Below are positions 17,572 to 26,772 of a stretch of DNA of 64,000 bases, piece by piece. The stretch spans positions 62,001-126,000 of the forward strand of contig NC_007899.1 in assembly GCF_000009945.1 (NCBI RefSeq). The letters are read 5' to 3'. Positions within the stretch are counted from its first letter, which is position 1; each line of letters starts with the position of its first letter. A model generated the notes under the pieces. It did no database searches. It saw nothing but the letters and a program-made list of their open reading frames with translations, and was not told where the DNA came from. Made by a program: the position numbers and the translations under genes. Source of the DNA: Chlamydia felis Fe/C-56 (GTDB taxonomy: Bacteria > Chlamydiota > Chlamydiia > Chlamydiales > Chlamydiaceae).

Positions 17572-18576
17572 ATGCAAACCTATATTTTTACTTTATTATT
17601 TTTAGCCTCCCTGGTTTCTATGGTGTCGTTTGACGCTGTAAATGCGAGAAAACGGTGCGTCTGCTCTCGTATTATTGAAAGCCGAGAAAATCTCTTTTCC
17701 GCACAACGCTCTGCTTGCGCTGAAGTAGAGTATCAAGAAAAGTCAAAAAAGATCTCCGCTACGGAGAAGATTTCTAGAGATAAGGAAGTGTCTTCTCCGA
17801 AAAAAACAGCTAAAGTGGCTACTAAGAAGAAACGAAAGTATCGCCTTCTTAAAGTTCCTTTTTCACGACCACCGAATAACTCGCGGTTTAATCTTCATGC
17901 TCTTATGCAAGAGTCCCCCGAGGAATATTCCGATCCCGCATCTTGGCATGCGATATTTATACGTTTGTTAAGGCGTGTTTATGTGGATACCGGATGTGTT
18001 CCTCCAGGTTCAGAATACGCTGTTACCGAAGCTTTATTAAGTAAAAGAAGGGAGATCCTAGAAGGAGGGAAAAAGTTTGGCCCCGATGTTATCGAAACTC
18101 TTACTTTGCCATCTCGAGAAGCCGAGCTTCTTTATACCATGCTACGTGGGTCTAAGAATACCCAATCCTTATTAAATTTCCTTCACTATGAAGAAAAACC
18201 CCAAGGGTTGATTAAGTTAAATCTCATATTTGCTGATCCTTTACTTCTAGAAGCTGTGGTAGATCATCCCTCAGCATATCGAGAGATTGAAGCCCTGCGT
18301 GGAGGAATCTGGGAGAGCGTAAAACGACAGGAGCAGTCTATTCAAGAGCACGGGGAAGCCGCAGCCTTGGAGCTATTTAAAACTCGAACTGATTTTCGTA
18401 TGGAATTGCGAGATAAAACCCAGATTCTCCTCTCGCAATATGACCTGCTCTCCCTACTTAATAAAAAGGTATTTGATTTCACATTGGGGAGCGCTGGAGA
18501 TTATATTTATCTCATTGATCCAGAAACAGGATCTGTTTCTCGATGTCGTTGTTCTCCAAAGAGTAGTAAATTATAG
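17572..18576 (+). CDS. Hypothetical protein at the end of the type II secretion operon (CT566-like)
   Basis: 334 residues, starting 2 bases after the preceding pseudopilin gene. The first ~22 residues are hydrophobic (YIFTLLFLASLVSMVSF), followed by a Lys/Glu-rich linker (~55-95) and a helical domain of ~220 residues. There is no Glu at +5, so it is not a standard pseudopilin. Its place after three pseudopilin genes and its length are those expected of GspK, which also lacks Glu+5, but I see no convincing GspK sequence signature. Treat the GspK idea as inference. Confidence 0.75.
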   Translation: MQTYIFTLLFLASLVSMVSFDAVNARKRCVCSRIIESRENLFSAQRSACAEVEYQEKSKKISATEKISRDKEVSSPKKTAKVATKKKRKYRLLKVPFSRPPNNSRFNLHALMQESPEEYSDPASWHAIFIRLLRRVYVDTGCVPPGSEYAVTEALLSKRREILEGGKKFGPDVIETLTLPSREAELLYTMLRGSKNTQSLLNFLHYEEKPQGLIKLNLIFADPLLLEAVVDHPSAYREIEALRGGIWESVKRQEQSIQEHGEAAALELFKTRTDFRMELRDKTQILLSQYDLLSLLNKKVFDFTLGSAGDYIYLIDPETGSVSRCRCSPKSSKL

Positions 18577-18663
18577 TTAAAAATTTCTTATTTATCTTTA
18601 AATATTTTTTTTGATAATTGTGTATTAGATGCATTTTTAAATAAAAAAAGATTTTTTAAAGGT

Positions 18664-19119
18664 ATGGCCATGGCAGATGAGACACCGAAAGAAAACTCTT
18701 CTTCAAAAGAGTCGTCCTCTCAGTTTGAGTCTTTGAAGCGTAAGGTGAAGGGTTTGCACGCCAATCCTAAAGTAGGAAGAATGAAGAGGTTCTTTTCTCA
18801 TCACGCTCGCGAAGCCATTAGCGGGGCCCTGGTATTAATTGGTATTGTGACCGATTTTGTATCTTGGGCTGGAGGCTTATTTGTCGCTTGCGGTATGGTC
18901 CTAGGTTTTTATCCTGAGATTCGTGGGGTTTTGAAAAATCTTCAAAGTTATTATGCAAAGAATGGTCCTGCGAAAAACGCTCTTCTGTGTGCCTTATTAT
19001 TGTTCTTCTTCTTGAATGTCTTTCCCTTTACGCTATCGTTTTTAGTTTTATGCTTGATCCTTGTTTTGCTAGGCGATAACAAAGACGGTAAACGCGACGA
19101 TTCTCAAAAGTCTCTATAA
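18664..19119 (+). CDS. Inclusion membrane protein candidate (Inc-like, CT565-like)
   Basis: 151 residues. A polar N-terminus of ~50 residues rich in Ser, Glu and Lys is followed by hydrophobic segments around 52-85 (AISGALVLIGIVTDFVSW, GGLFVACGMVLGF) and 105-145 (NALLCALLLFFFL, FTLSFLVLCLILVLLG). A short charged tail ends the protein. Paired hydrophobic lobes behind a polar N-terminus are the hallmark of chlamydial Inc proteins, which are type III secreted into the inclusion membrane. As I recall, CT565 has been listed among Incs. It stands alone between the gsp operon and a terminator. Confidence 0.75.
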   Translation: MAMADETPKENSSSKESSSQFESLKRKVKGLHANPKVGRMKRFFSHHAREAISGALVLIGIVTDFVSWAGGLFVACGMVLGFYPEIRGVLKNLQSYYAKNGPAKNALLCALLLFFFLNVFPFTLSFLVLCLILVLLGDNKDGKRDDSQKSL

Positions 19120-19143
19120 GTTTTTTAGGGTTTTAACGAAAAA

Positions 19144-19171
19144 GGCTGCCATGTTTCAGGCAGCCTTTTTT
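19144..19171. terminator. Bidirectional hairpin terminator between the Inc-like gene and sctT
   Basis: GGCTGCC (19144-19150) pairs with GGCAGCC (19159-19165) across an 8-base loop. Six T residues follow on the plus strand (19166-19171) and A residues lie on the other side. The genes on either side converge, so the hairpin probably ends both transcripts. Confidence 0.85.
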
Positions 19172-19200
19172 CTTCTCTGCGAATGATTGTTCTAAGAACG

Positions 19201-20070
19201 TTAAAGAACTTTGGGGCTAGATCCTAGAAGCATGATCGGGGTTTCCTTGAACCACGCTAGAGTGAAATAGTCTATTTGCTTAACGATGAACCACCAAGCA
19301 AGAGTGATGAATAATAGACCCATGAAAGCTTTCAATGCAGAAAGGAGATAGATAACCTGCACTTGTGGAGCCATTCTGTTAATAATTCCTAGGAATAAGT
19401 CGGACATGAGCATGGCTACAGCAGCTGGGGCGCTAAGCTGGATAGTCATGACAAGACATAGCTGACACATTTTTATTAAGGCGATCCAAACGGGAGCATC
19501 TAGAGACATCATTTCTGCTGGGAGGAATTTATGAATAGGAATGACCTCTAGAGTCTGTAGTAAGATCGTTAAGACAATCCTATGTCCCCCAGACAGCCAG
19601 AAAGCTATAGTGACAAAATAATGATAGAAGATCCCGTGAGGGGAAGTTTGCTCAATAGAAATTAACGAGGTCGCGCCTTCTAATCCTTGAATACCTTGCT
19701 GGTTAGTAATAAAAGATCCTGCAGATTGCGCAGCATAAAAGGGGAAGGCAAGAATAAATCCTATGAGTGTGCCTATGCAGAGCTCTTTTATAATGAGGAA
19801 ATAAAAAATATCATCGTCAAGATAATTTGCGATATGGGTACTCATCAACACTTTAGGAAAGATAATCGCTACCCAGGAAAGAGCAATGCCAATTTTAATG
19901 GGTGCTGGGAATAGTTTTCCTCCTAGGAAAGGAACAATAGCAAATATGGGAAGCAATCGAGATAACAGAAGCAAGAAGACACTCCATACATAGGCAGGAG
20001 GCTTTTGCAAGATATAATCAAGATATGTAGAACCAAAAACAGAAACAAGCTCTGGTAAAGAGATTGCCAT
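19201..20070 (-). CDS. sctT: Type III export apparatus protein SctT (YscT/FliR family)
   Basis: Inner-membrane component of the export gate. It is 289 residues, with about six to eight hydrophobic segments. Family features include an N-terminal region with SRLLPIFAIVPFLGGKLFP and a middle segment with PFYAAQSAGSFITNQQGIQ, matching the FliR/YscT pattern around the conserved GxxxD/Q stretch. It is the last gene of the sctJ-K-L-R-S-T run, 6 bases after sctS, and ends before a hairpin terminator. It corresponds to CT564. Confidence 0.92.
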   Translation of the reverse strand: MAISLPELVSVFGSTYLDYILQKPPAYVWSVFLLLLSRLLPIFAIVPFLGGKLFPAPIKIGIALSWVAIIFPKVLMSTHIANYLDDDIFYFLIIKELCIGTLIGFILAFPFYAAQSAGSFITNQQGIQGLEGATSLISIEQTSPHGIFYHYFVTIAFWLSGGHRIVLTILLQTLEVIPIHKFLPAEMMSLDAPVWIALIKMCQLCLVMTIQLSAPAAVAMLMSDLFLGIINRMAPQVQVIYLLSALKAFMGLLFITLAWWFIVKQIDYFTLAWFKETPIMLLGSSPKVL

Positions 20071-20076
20071 AGCTGT

Positions 20077-20361
20077 TTATTTCCATTTGTAAAAGTTTTG
20101 GAAGATCTGAGAGGCAAAACGGAAAATCATATTGCTTAGCCATCCTCCAGAAATTATTAGGGTGCCAAAAATTACAACTAATTTAATAGCAAAGGCAAAA
20201 GTTTGCTCTTGGATTTGCGTTGCGGCTTGGAAAATTGCGACCACAATACCAACAATAGAAGCTAGGATAATCGGAGGTGCAGAAATAATCAAAATCAGTA
20301 ACAGCGACTGATAAGAATACTCAAAGAGCACGGATTTAAAGCTTGCGGCGAGAGCGATCAC
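20077..20361 (-). CDS. sctS: Type III export apparatus protein SctS (YscS/FliQ family)
   Basis: Small export-gate protein of 94 residues with two membrane helices (about 14-40 and 52-75). The conserved FliQ-type segment PPIILASIVGIVVAIFQAATQIQEQT is visible; it includes the loop that contacts the secretion channel. It sits between sctR (9 bases upstream) and sctT (6 bases downstream), the usual order. It corresponds to CT563. Confidence 0.93.
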   Translation of the reverse strand: MIALAASFKSVLFEYSYQSLLLILIISAPPIILASIVGIVVAIFQAATQIQEQTFAFAIKLVVIFGTLIISGGWLSNMIFRFASQIFQNFYKWK

Positions 20362-20370
20362 GGCATATCC

Positions 20371-21288
20371 CTATTTAAAGCTAATCATGAGACCTTGAAG
20401 TAATAACGTCCAACCATCCACCATCACAACAAGTAGCAATTTTAAAGGTAGCGAAATAGATAACGGGGAAAGCATCATCATTTGCATAGCTACTAAAACG
20501 TTTGCTGTAACTAAATCGATCACAAAAAATGGTAGATAAATGAGAACGCCAATTTCAAAAGCGTTTTTAATCTGCCCCATAATAAAAGCAGGAACAATAA
20601 TCACGAAATCCGAAACAGTCAAATGCTCCCGGATCTCAGGAGGAAATGTTTTTTGAGAAATCTTATAGAAACTTTGGATCTGAGATTTTGGCGTATTGCG
20701 TATTAAAAATGATCGCAAAGGCTCTTTAGATTTATTCAACGCCACGAAAACAGTTTCTGCTCCTTCTGCTGAGAATAAATCTCTAGGGATAGCATTTCCT
20801 TGTATTTCTTTCCTGGCGTCGTTGTACATAGCAACTCCCGTAGGAAACATCACATAAATAGAAAGAATCAACGCTATACCATTGAGGACCTGGCTGGGAG
20901 GTGTTTGCTGAACACCTAAGGCGTTCCTTAACAGCACAAGGGTGATGATAATTTTTAAATATGAAGTTAGCAACATCACTAGGAAGGGTGATAATGCTAA
21001 GAAAATTAGAATAATTGCCTGAGTTGTTAAATCAGGATAAGTATCCGAAAAGCTTCCTGCAGAAAGGTTCTCTTGGGGGAGAACATCATCAGCAGTTACC
21101 CGTTCTCGAAATGATGGTTGAGGATGGGTTTTCTTTATCTCTGGTTGAGGAGGAACTACCGACAATTCTGTAGATTTAGAAACATCACAACGAGAGGGGC
21201 AAGAGGAATCGTAAAATCCGTTATCTGCAAGACACCACGGTGCGCTCAAGATAAACATACAAAGGAAAGTACGAAAAATGAAACGCAT
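20371..21288 (-). CDS. sctR: Type III export apparatus protein SctR (YscR/FliP family)
   Basis: Core protein of the export gate. It is 305 residues, where most injectisome SctR proteins are near 215-225. The extra length is N-terminal: a signal-peptide-like stretch (MRFIFRTFLCMFILSAPWCLA) and ~65 polar residues containing a CPSRC element. The FliP/SctR core begins near residue 88 and contains LRNALGVQQTPPSQVLNGIALILS and the C-terminal PLKLLLVVMVDGW. FliP proteins of flagella also carry a cleaved signal peptide. The gene follows sctL by 14 bases. It corresponds to CT562. Confidence 0.92.
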   Translation of the reverse strand: MRFIFRTFLCMFILSAPWCLADNGFYDSSCPSRCDVSKSTELSVVPPQPEIKKTHPQPSFRERVTADDVLPQENLSAGSFSDTYPDLTTQAIILIFLALSPFLVMLLTSYLKIIITLVLLRNALGVQQTPPSQVLNGIALILSIYVMFPTGVAMYNDARKEIQGNAIPRDLFSAEGAETVFVALNKSKEPLRSFLIRNTPKSQIQSFYKISQKTFPPEIREHLTVSDFVIIVPAFIMGQIKNAFEIGVLIYLPFFVIDLVTANVLVAMQMMMLSPLSISLPLKLLLVVMVDGWTLLLQGLMISFK

Positions 21289-21302
21289 GATGTCAAATAC
21301 CT

Positions 21303-21992
21303 TTATTCTTGCTTGTCCTGAGTATTATTTACAGGCGCTTGTTGCTTAGGTTGAGGTTCATCTACAGGATTTTGTTGTTTTAGTATAGTAGAGAACGCTT
21401 TTTCTAAAGCAGCTAATAGCACGTCCAATTGAGCATTTACAATACCAGCTTCTGTTTCTATAACACAACCCCCTTGGGTAACATCAGCTTTAGGGGCGAT
21501 AATTAATGAATCTGCATACTCGACGATTTTTTTTAGTTCAGGACGGTTTTGCTCCACAATTGGAAGGTCTTTAGGGTTTACGTAAATAATAATCTTTTTA
21601 TGTTGAGTAAGCTCTTTTAATGCTTTTGCTATGATAGAGACTATCGCTTCAGGATGGATTTCCAACTCTTTACCGAGAATCTTTTTTACGCTAGCAATAG
21701 CTAAGGGAACAAGGGCTTCCTTAACTTTATTACGAAGATCATGAGCTTCTTTTGCTAAATAGGCAAGCTGAGAACTCCATTGTTCGCTGCCTTCTTTGAA
21801 GCCTTGCTCTTTAGCTTCTTTACGGAGCTCTTCACATTCTTCTTTGGTTTCGTTAGTGTAAGACTCGCTATCTTCTTTTGTTTTTTCTAAGAGTTCTTTA
21901 GCGTCAAGCAGAGCAGAAAAAGCCTCAGGAGCAAGGATTTTTTTATTCGGTGCGACTTCATCATGTTTAAAAATTAAACTAAAAAACTTCAT
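21303..21992 (-). CDS. sctL: Type III ATPase regulator SctL (YscL/FliH family)
   Basis: Cytoplasmic stator that binds the type III ATPase and the sorting platform. It is 229 residues. A charged coiled-coil-like N-terminal half (~28-95, Glu/Lys-rich) is followed by a FliH/V-ATPase-E-like globular part (~95-200), including VKKILGKELEIHPEAIVSIIAKAL and VNPKDLPIVE. The tail is Gln/Pro-rich. It lies directly before sctR. The gap of 166 bases to the upstream sctK-like gene leaves room for a separate promoter. It corresponds to CT561. Confidence 0.9.
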   Translation of the reverse strand: MKFFSLIFKHDEVAPNKKILAPEAFSALLDAKELLEKTKEDSESYTNETKEECEELRKEAKEQGFKEGSEQWSSQLAYLAKEAHDLRNKVKEALVPLAIASVKKILGKELEIHPEAIVSIIAKALKELTQHKKIIIYVNPKDLPIVEQNRPELKKIVEYADSLIIAPKADVTQGGCVIETEAGIVNAQLDVLLAALEKAFSTILKQQNPVDEPQPKQQAPVNNTQDKQE

Positions 21993-22158
21993 CTATTTGA
22001 CAGCGTAGAAAACCCCGGGATTTTGTTAAGTTTGGGGAGGAAACGCTGCTCCCTCTTGTTGTTGTTTTAATTCCTTATTATTAAAGCTCGACTCATACGC
22101 AAGGAGAAAAGACAAAGTCTCTCCATTTGTTTATTCATGCTTTGAGTTTTTGGAGATC

Positions 22159-22992
22159 TTATTGTACTAAGATCTTAACGCATAATTCTAACTGGCTCTT
22201 AAAATAGTCACTATGGGGATGTTCGTAGGATTTTCGTAGAGCTTGTTCAAAAATATATCCCCGACCAATATCCAATCTACGCAGAAAATACCAAAGAAAA
22301 GAGGCATCTTCTTTTGCCAATGCTGTAGCAAGGAATTGTAGTCCTTGTTTGTGAATAAAATTACGGAAGTCATTGTCACAATCCCAAGAAGCTAAAAAAT
22401 CTATGGTTTCGAGATGCTTCATGGGGTGCGATTGGCAGTAAGAGAGAAACAGCTGTTCTGTAGGAGAAAGAATCTTGTGAACACGATCAATAATCACCCT
22501 ATCAACAATGTTTCTTAGTTCTTTTGCTACAGCAAACAATCCCAAGCAATTAATCAAAGTCATTTTCGTTGTGCCGGAATAGTATAGCATAGCATTGAAT
22601 GGAGATGGGGGCAGAAATATCTCTTCGGTAATTCCTGGAGGACGAATTTTTTTGCTCAACATATCTAATAAATAGAAAGCTCCGAAATTAGAGCAGCGTT
22701 GTTGCGCAACGGGAATCCCTGGAAGTAAGGGTATGAGTTCTTGAACTAAAGAATCCGGAAGCCAGGAGAGTAACTGGCTTTGTATGACCTCTGGAAAATC
22801 TTTAATGGCTACACTAATCCACGAAGGATGAATAGTTGCTAACCAGCACATAGTAAAGGATAACGAACTTAGGGGAATATCCTCGTGATGTGTAGGCGAG
22901 ACTAGAAGACCCTCTGGCAAAAAATCTGCAAGATCATCCTCTTTGGAATACTTCATTAAGATGTTTAACGTTCCAAAAGTATTGGCAGTCAC
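22159..22992 (-). CDS. sctK: Probable sorting-platform protein SctK-like
   Basis: 277 residues, no membrane segments, Leu/Pro/Trp-rich helical protein. It starts with GTG at 22992, sharing one base with the sctJ stop codon (TAGTG), so it is translationally coupled to sctJ. In Yersinia-type systems the gene between sctJ and sctL is sctK, whose product is a poorly conserved cytoplasmic part of the sorting platform. Length and lack of recognisable domains fit this. Assignment rests on position; I cannot confirm sequence similarity by eye. It corresponds to CT560. Confidence 0.8.
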   Translation of the reverse strand: MTANTFGTLNILMKYSKEDDLADFLPEGLLVSPTHHEDIPLSSLSFTMCWLATIHPSWISVAIKDFPEVIQSQLLSWLPDSLVQELIPLLPGIPVAQQRCSNFGAFYLLDMLSKKIRPPGITEEIFLPPSPFNAMLYYSGTTKMTLINCLGLFAVAKELRNIVDRVIIDRVHKILSPTEQLFLSYCQSHPMKHLETIDFLASWDCDNDFRNFIHKQGLQFLATALAKEDASFLWYFLRRLDIGRGYIFEQALRKSYEHPHSDYFKSQLELCVKILVQ

Positions 22993-23984
22993 TAGACATC
23001 CTCATTCTCTTCGTTTCCTTCCGGTGCCTCTGGTGCATTGTCTTTAGGACCTTCTGTTTCCTCTTGCTTAGGTTGAGCTTGTCCTTCTTTTTTCTCTCCA
23101 GCACCTTCTTCAGGTTTCTTAGCTTCTAAGGCAGTTTTAGAATAGGGAGAAGGATCGAAGAAACCTTTAGCTCCACCTAAGGAAAGAATCAATGTATGTG
23201 TTTTCCAAATTACCCAAAGTAGTCCGCAAGAGATAACGAATAGGGTAAGTATTAAGAAGTAAAAGATTAAACGGAATTTACCCAATGAAGATTTCGCTAA
23301 GATAATTCCCCATACGGAGACGTAGTCGATTTCATCCGATAATCCCCAAGGACCATTAATAGTAATGTCACTATAAGAGGCGCGGTCACTAATAACAGAA
23401 ACGTTCTCTGTAGAAAGGCCTGGAACAGCGCTAGCAACTAACCGTTTAATTTTAGAAACCATAATGCTGTTAGGGTTATCTAAAACTCCACGATGTTTAA
23501 TATAGACGGAGGCTGTTAAAGGAAGGTTTTCTTCTGCTTCTGTTGTGAAAGAAATCTGTACGCTAGCGTCTACGATTCCATCCATTTTTCTAATGGTAGA
23601 GGCCATCTGCTCAGAAAGACCTTCTTGATAGCGGATCTTTTCTTGCATTTCTGAAGGAACCAGACCTTGCTTAGCGAATAGATCTAAGAGGCTTGTTCCC
23701 TTCATGCGAGGAAGACCAGCCTGATTTAAAATTGCTAAAGCTTCGGTAATTTGCGCGGCGGGAACAGCAATGTCCCAGAGTTGCTCGGTAGAGCCTCCGC
23801 CTGTAGAAGCTGCCGCTTGGGGTTGCTTTTGCGCTGCGACACCCTTACTAACAAGAAGAACCACAATCTCATTAGCTTCTCTTCCTGGAAGCCCATGAAC
23901 GATTAGCGATCTACTGTCACAGCTTGTGCAGCAGAATAAGGTCATTACAAAGAATAAGCACCAAGAAATAGAACGACGATACAT
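22992..23984 (-). CDS. sctJ: Type III inner-ring lipoprotein SctJ (YscJ/PrgK family)
   Basis: Forms the inner-membrane ring of the injectisome. It is 330 residues. The N-terminal signal peptide ends in a lipobox-like CTSC with Cys at about 22. Two ring-building domains follow: RBM1 (~25-100, with GLPGREANEIVVLL) and RBM2 (~125-205, with IRKMDGIVDASVQISF and ASAVPGLSTENVSV). A transmembrane helix lies at ~240-262. Behind it is an unusually long cytoplasmic tail of ~65 residues rich in Glu, Lys, Pro and Gln. It corresponds to CT559 and is the first gene of the sct run. Confidence 0.93.
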   Translation of the reverse strand: MYRRSISWCLFFVMTLFCCTSCDSRSLIVHGLPGREANEIVVLLVSKGVAAQKQPQAAASTGGGSTEQLWDIAVPAAQITEALAILNQAGLPRMKGTSLLDLFAKQGLVPSEMQEKIRYQEGLSEQMASTIRKMDGIVDASVQISFTTEAEENLPLTASVYIKHRGVLDNPNSIMVSKIKRLVASAVPGLSTENVSVISDRASYSDITINGPWGLSDEIDYVSVWGIILAKSSLGKFRLIFYFLILTLFVISCGLLWVIWKTHTLILSLGGAKGFFDPSPYSKTALEAKKPEEGAGEKKEGQAQPKQEETEGPKDNAPEAPEGNEENEDV

Positions 23985-24188
23985 AACCCACGCATACCTT
24001 TTTACTCACCATAACAAAAGGGGGGATTAGTGCCAATCGTGAACATTAAACAATAAATATGTTTTTGATTTCTATCAACATGAGAAGGCAAAAACTCTTT
24101 TCTGTAACGTTATAGTTATATAAGTTTAGATCTAAAAAGTTGTTTAGACACAAAACAGCTTTTGAAAAAACATAGCTAAAAATGAAAA

Positions 24189-25127
24189 CTAACGCGGTAC
24201 TTTTGCTATCTCAGATTGTTTGTCTTGTAGATTGTGAAGAACCATATCAGCATTGAAGCTAGAGCGAACAAAAGGTCCTGCATAAACAAAAAGACCTAAA
24301 GATTCTCCAACGGAACGATAGTAATCAAAAGTCTCAGGAGTGACATAGTTTTTTACAGGAATATGTAATCTTGAGGGGCGTAGGTATTGTCCTATTGTGA
24401 CAATGCGTACTCCGTGGTCTGCAAGATCTTTTAATGTTTGTTTTACCTCGCTTTCTTGCTCTCCGAGTCCGACCATGATCCCAGATTTGATTTTAAGATT
24501 GGGGAGATATACAGCTGCCTGCTCTAACATAAATAACGATCTACGATATGTCGCCTTATGGCGCACTACGGGAGTAAGCCGTTCAACAGTTTCTACGTTA
24601 TGATTATAGATAGTTAATCCTGAATCCAAAAGAACATGCAAAGCATCGACGTTCCCTTGAAAGTCTGAAGCTAGCACTTCTATAGTAGATTCAGGGAGTT
24701 CTTGATGTAAGGTGTGAATAATACGTGCTAAATAACTCGCCCCGCCATCTTCTAAATCATCCCGAGCTACCATAGTTAAAACAATGTGCTTAAGCTGAAG
24801 AGCTTTTGCAGATTCTGCAATTTTTTGAGGCTCTTCAGGATCGGGAGGTAGAGGGTTTTTGGAAAAGTCAATATTACAGAAACCACAACGTCGTGAGCAC
24901 GTATCTCCTAACGCTAGATATGTTGCTGTTTTTCTTGACCAGCAGTGTGTGCGGTTAGGGCAGAGAGCTTCTTCGCATACCGTCGCTAAGCCTGTACGTT
25001 TTAAAGTTGCATCCGTATGAGTAAAGACTGAGCCTCTTGGTAAAACCTGCCTCAACCATTGGGGAAGACGCTCAGAGAAACGTTTGCCTTGTTGTGGTTT
25101 TTGTTTTTCGGCGGGGGCTTCATTCAT
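24189..25127 (-). CDS. lipA: Lipoyl synthase LipA
   Basis: Radical-SAM enzyme that inserts two sulfurs into octanoyl groups on lipoyl domains. I choose ATG 25127 (312 residues). It overlaps the lpdA stop as ATGA and lets MNEAP begin the protein; the longer frame to 25187 only adds residues inside lpdA. Both iron-sulfur motifs are intact: the auxiliary cluster Cys51-x4-Cys56-x5-Cys62 and the radical-SAM Cys77-x3-Cys81-x2-Cys84. Other landmarks are [14 protein letters not shown] and NHNVETV. Coupled to lpdA, it supplies the cofactor for that enzyme's complexes. Confidence 0.95.
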   Translation of the reverse strand: MNEAPAEKQKPQQGKRFSERLPQWLRQVLPRGSVFTHTDATLKRTGLATVCEEALCPNRTHCWSRKTATYLALGDTCSRRCGFCNIDFSKNPLPPDPEEPQKIAESAKALQLKHIVLTMVARDDLEDGGASYLARIIHTLHQELPESTIEVLASDFQGNVDALHVLLDSGLTIYNHNVETVERLTPVVRHKATYRRSLFMLEQAAVYLPNLKIKSGIMVGLGEQESEVKQTLKDLADHGVRIVTIGQYLRPSRLHIPVKNYVTPETFDYYRSVGESLGLFVYAGPFVRSSFNADMVLHNLQDKQSEIAKVPR

Positions 25128-26512
25128 AGTCTTAGAGGAGGTAGGTGTAGGGGGTGATTTGTTGCTAATAACGCTCCTTCTGCCCAAACCTCAGCAAGAG
25201 TTGGATGCGCGTGTATTGTTTCATAGATACAAGGTAGGGTCAGCTCATTGCGTACGGCTAATGTCATTTCTGCAATTAATGATGCGGCATGCGGACCTAC
25301 AACATAAGCGCCAAGAATCTGTTGGGTTGTTTCGTGACTAATAATCGCTGCGAAACCATCGGCTTCTGCCATAGCAACTGCTTTCCCAATAGCCTTGAAA
25401 GGAAACTTCGTGAGTTTTGCAGGAATACCTTGCTGTTGAGCTGCTTCTAAGGAAAGACCTACCGTAGCGACTTCTGGGAAGGTAAAGATGACTGCAGGAA
25501 CAGCAGAATAGTCCATAACCTCATTATGACCGGCCGCATTTCTTCCCGCAATAATCCCTTGATGAGAGGCCACATGAGCGAGTAACCATTTTCCGGTAAT
25601 ATCTCCAATAGCAAAGATATTAGTAACGTTAGTTCTCATAGTTTCATCTACGGGGATAATACCACGTTCATTGCGAATAACTCCGGCGTTGTCTAAACCA
25701 ATATCTGTAGTATTGAATTGACGCCCAATAGCAACAAGAGCGTAGTCGTATTCTTCAATTTGTTCATTTACGGAAATTCTCACACGATCACCAAGATCTT
25801 CAAGTTGTCCAATAGAAGCTTTGGTAACTATGCGAATTCCTTGATGTGAAAATTTGTCCAACATGGTTTTGGAAATATCAGAATTATTCATAGAAAGAAT
25901 CTGATCTGCGACTTCTATTATGGTGATTTCCACTCCTAAAGTGTTAAAAAGAGAAGCAAATTCACAACCGATAACCCCGCCGCCGATAATAACGAGTTTT
26001 TTGGGAAGCTCAGAAAGATTTAAGATGCCTGTTGAGCATAAAATGCGGGAAGAAAAAGGTGCTCCAGGGAAAGGACGAGATTCTGAGCCTGTGGCTATGA
26101 TAATCTGTTTTGCTTTGATCACTGTAGTATCTTGGCCTTTAACCCTTACTTCTGTGGATGAAATTAAAGATCCTTGACCATTGAACACTGTGATTTTATT
26201 GCTACGTATAAGACCTTCTAATCCTTGACGTATGCCATTGACAACTGTGTTTTTTCTTTGGACCATTGCAGGGTAGTCTACAGAATAACCATCAACATTT
26301 ATTCCGAATTGTTTGGCATGTTTAATTTGGGAAACAATCCCAGATCCTACTAACAGGGCTTTAGAGGGAATGCAGCCACGATTTAAACATGTGCCTCCGG
26401 CTTGTTGTTCTTCGATAAGAGCCGTCTTTAATCCTTGTTGTGCTGAAGTAATCGCTGCAACATAACCGCCAGGTCCAGCACCAATAACAACACAGTCAAA
26501 ATCTGTACTCAT
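25124..26512 (-). CDS. lpdA: Dihydrolipoamide dehydrogenase (E3)
   Basis: Flavoenzyme that reoxidises the lipoyl arms of 2-oxoacid dehydrogenase complexes, passing electrons to NAD. It is 462 residues. The FAD-binding [10 protein letters not shown] lies at ~11-20. The redox disulfide is Cys42/Cys47 in GGTCLNRGC. The NAD-binding [13 protein letters not shown] is near 178-190. The FAD motif [15 protein letters not shown] is central, and the active-site IHAHPTLAE is near the C-terminus. It is coupled with lipA by a 4-base ATGA overlap. The start is ATG 26512. Confidence 0.95.
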   Translation of the reverse strand: MSTDFDCVVIGAGPGGYVAAITSAQQGLKTALIEEQQAGGTCLNRGCIPSKALLVGSGIVSQIKHAKQFGINVDGYSVDYPAMVQRKNTVVNGIRQGLEGLIRSNKITVFNGQGSLISSTEVRVKGQDTTVIKAKQIIIATGSESRPFPGAPFSSRILCSTGILNLSELPKKLVIIGGGVIGCEFASLFNTLGVEITIIEVADQILSMNNSDISKTMLDKFSHQGIRIVTKASIGQLEDLGDRVRISVNEQIEEYDYALVAIGRQFNTTDIGLDNAGVIRNERGIIPVDETMRTNVTNIFAIGDITGKWLLAHVASHQGIIAGRNAAGHNEVMDYSAVPAVIFTFPEVATVGLSLEAAQQQGIPAKLTKFPFKAIGKAVAMAEADGFAAIISHETTQQILGAYVVGPHAASLIAEMTLAVRNELTLPCIYETIHAHPTLAEVWAEGALLATNHPLHLPPLRL

Positions 26513-26772
26513 ATTTTATTCCTAATTCTCGTAAGTATCGAAATTTAAAAGTCCTTAAGAAGGTCTTGTTTAAGACGCTAGGTCGTAATATTATTTTATG
26601 AGGAATTTTTTGCTTATTCTAGATCTAAAGATTAATTTTCAGCATTGATTTTTTCCTAATAGAAATTATAATTTAAGTTATGTACTGTAATTATCCATAG
26701 TGTGTACAAATCAACATATAAGGAACGTTCTGTTTCTTTGTATTAAATTCCGAATAGGGAAGGTAGGTTATC

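Noticed and set aside
22020..22075. GGGAG/CTCCC inverted repeat between sctL and the sctK-like gene
   Set aside because: The T-rich side lies on the plus strand, against the direction of the sct genes, and the stem is only 5 bp. Not called a terminator.
25084..25187. Longer lipA reading frame starting at 25187
   Set aside because: The extra 20 residues lie wholly inside the end of lpdA and are low-complexity Pro/Ser/Thr. The ATGA overlap at 25124-25127 gives a normal LipA N-terminus.
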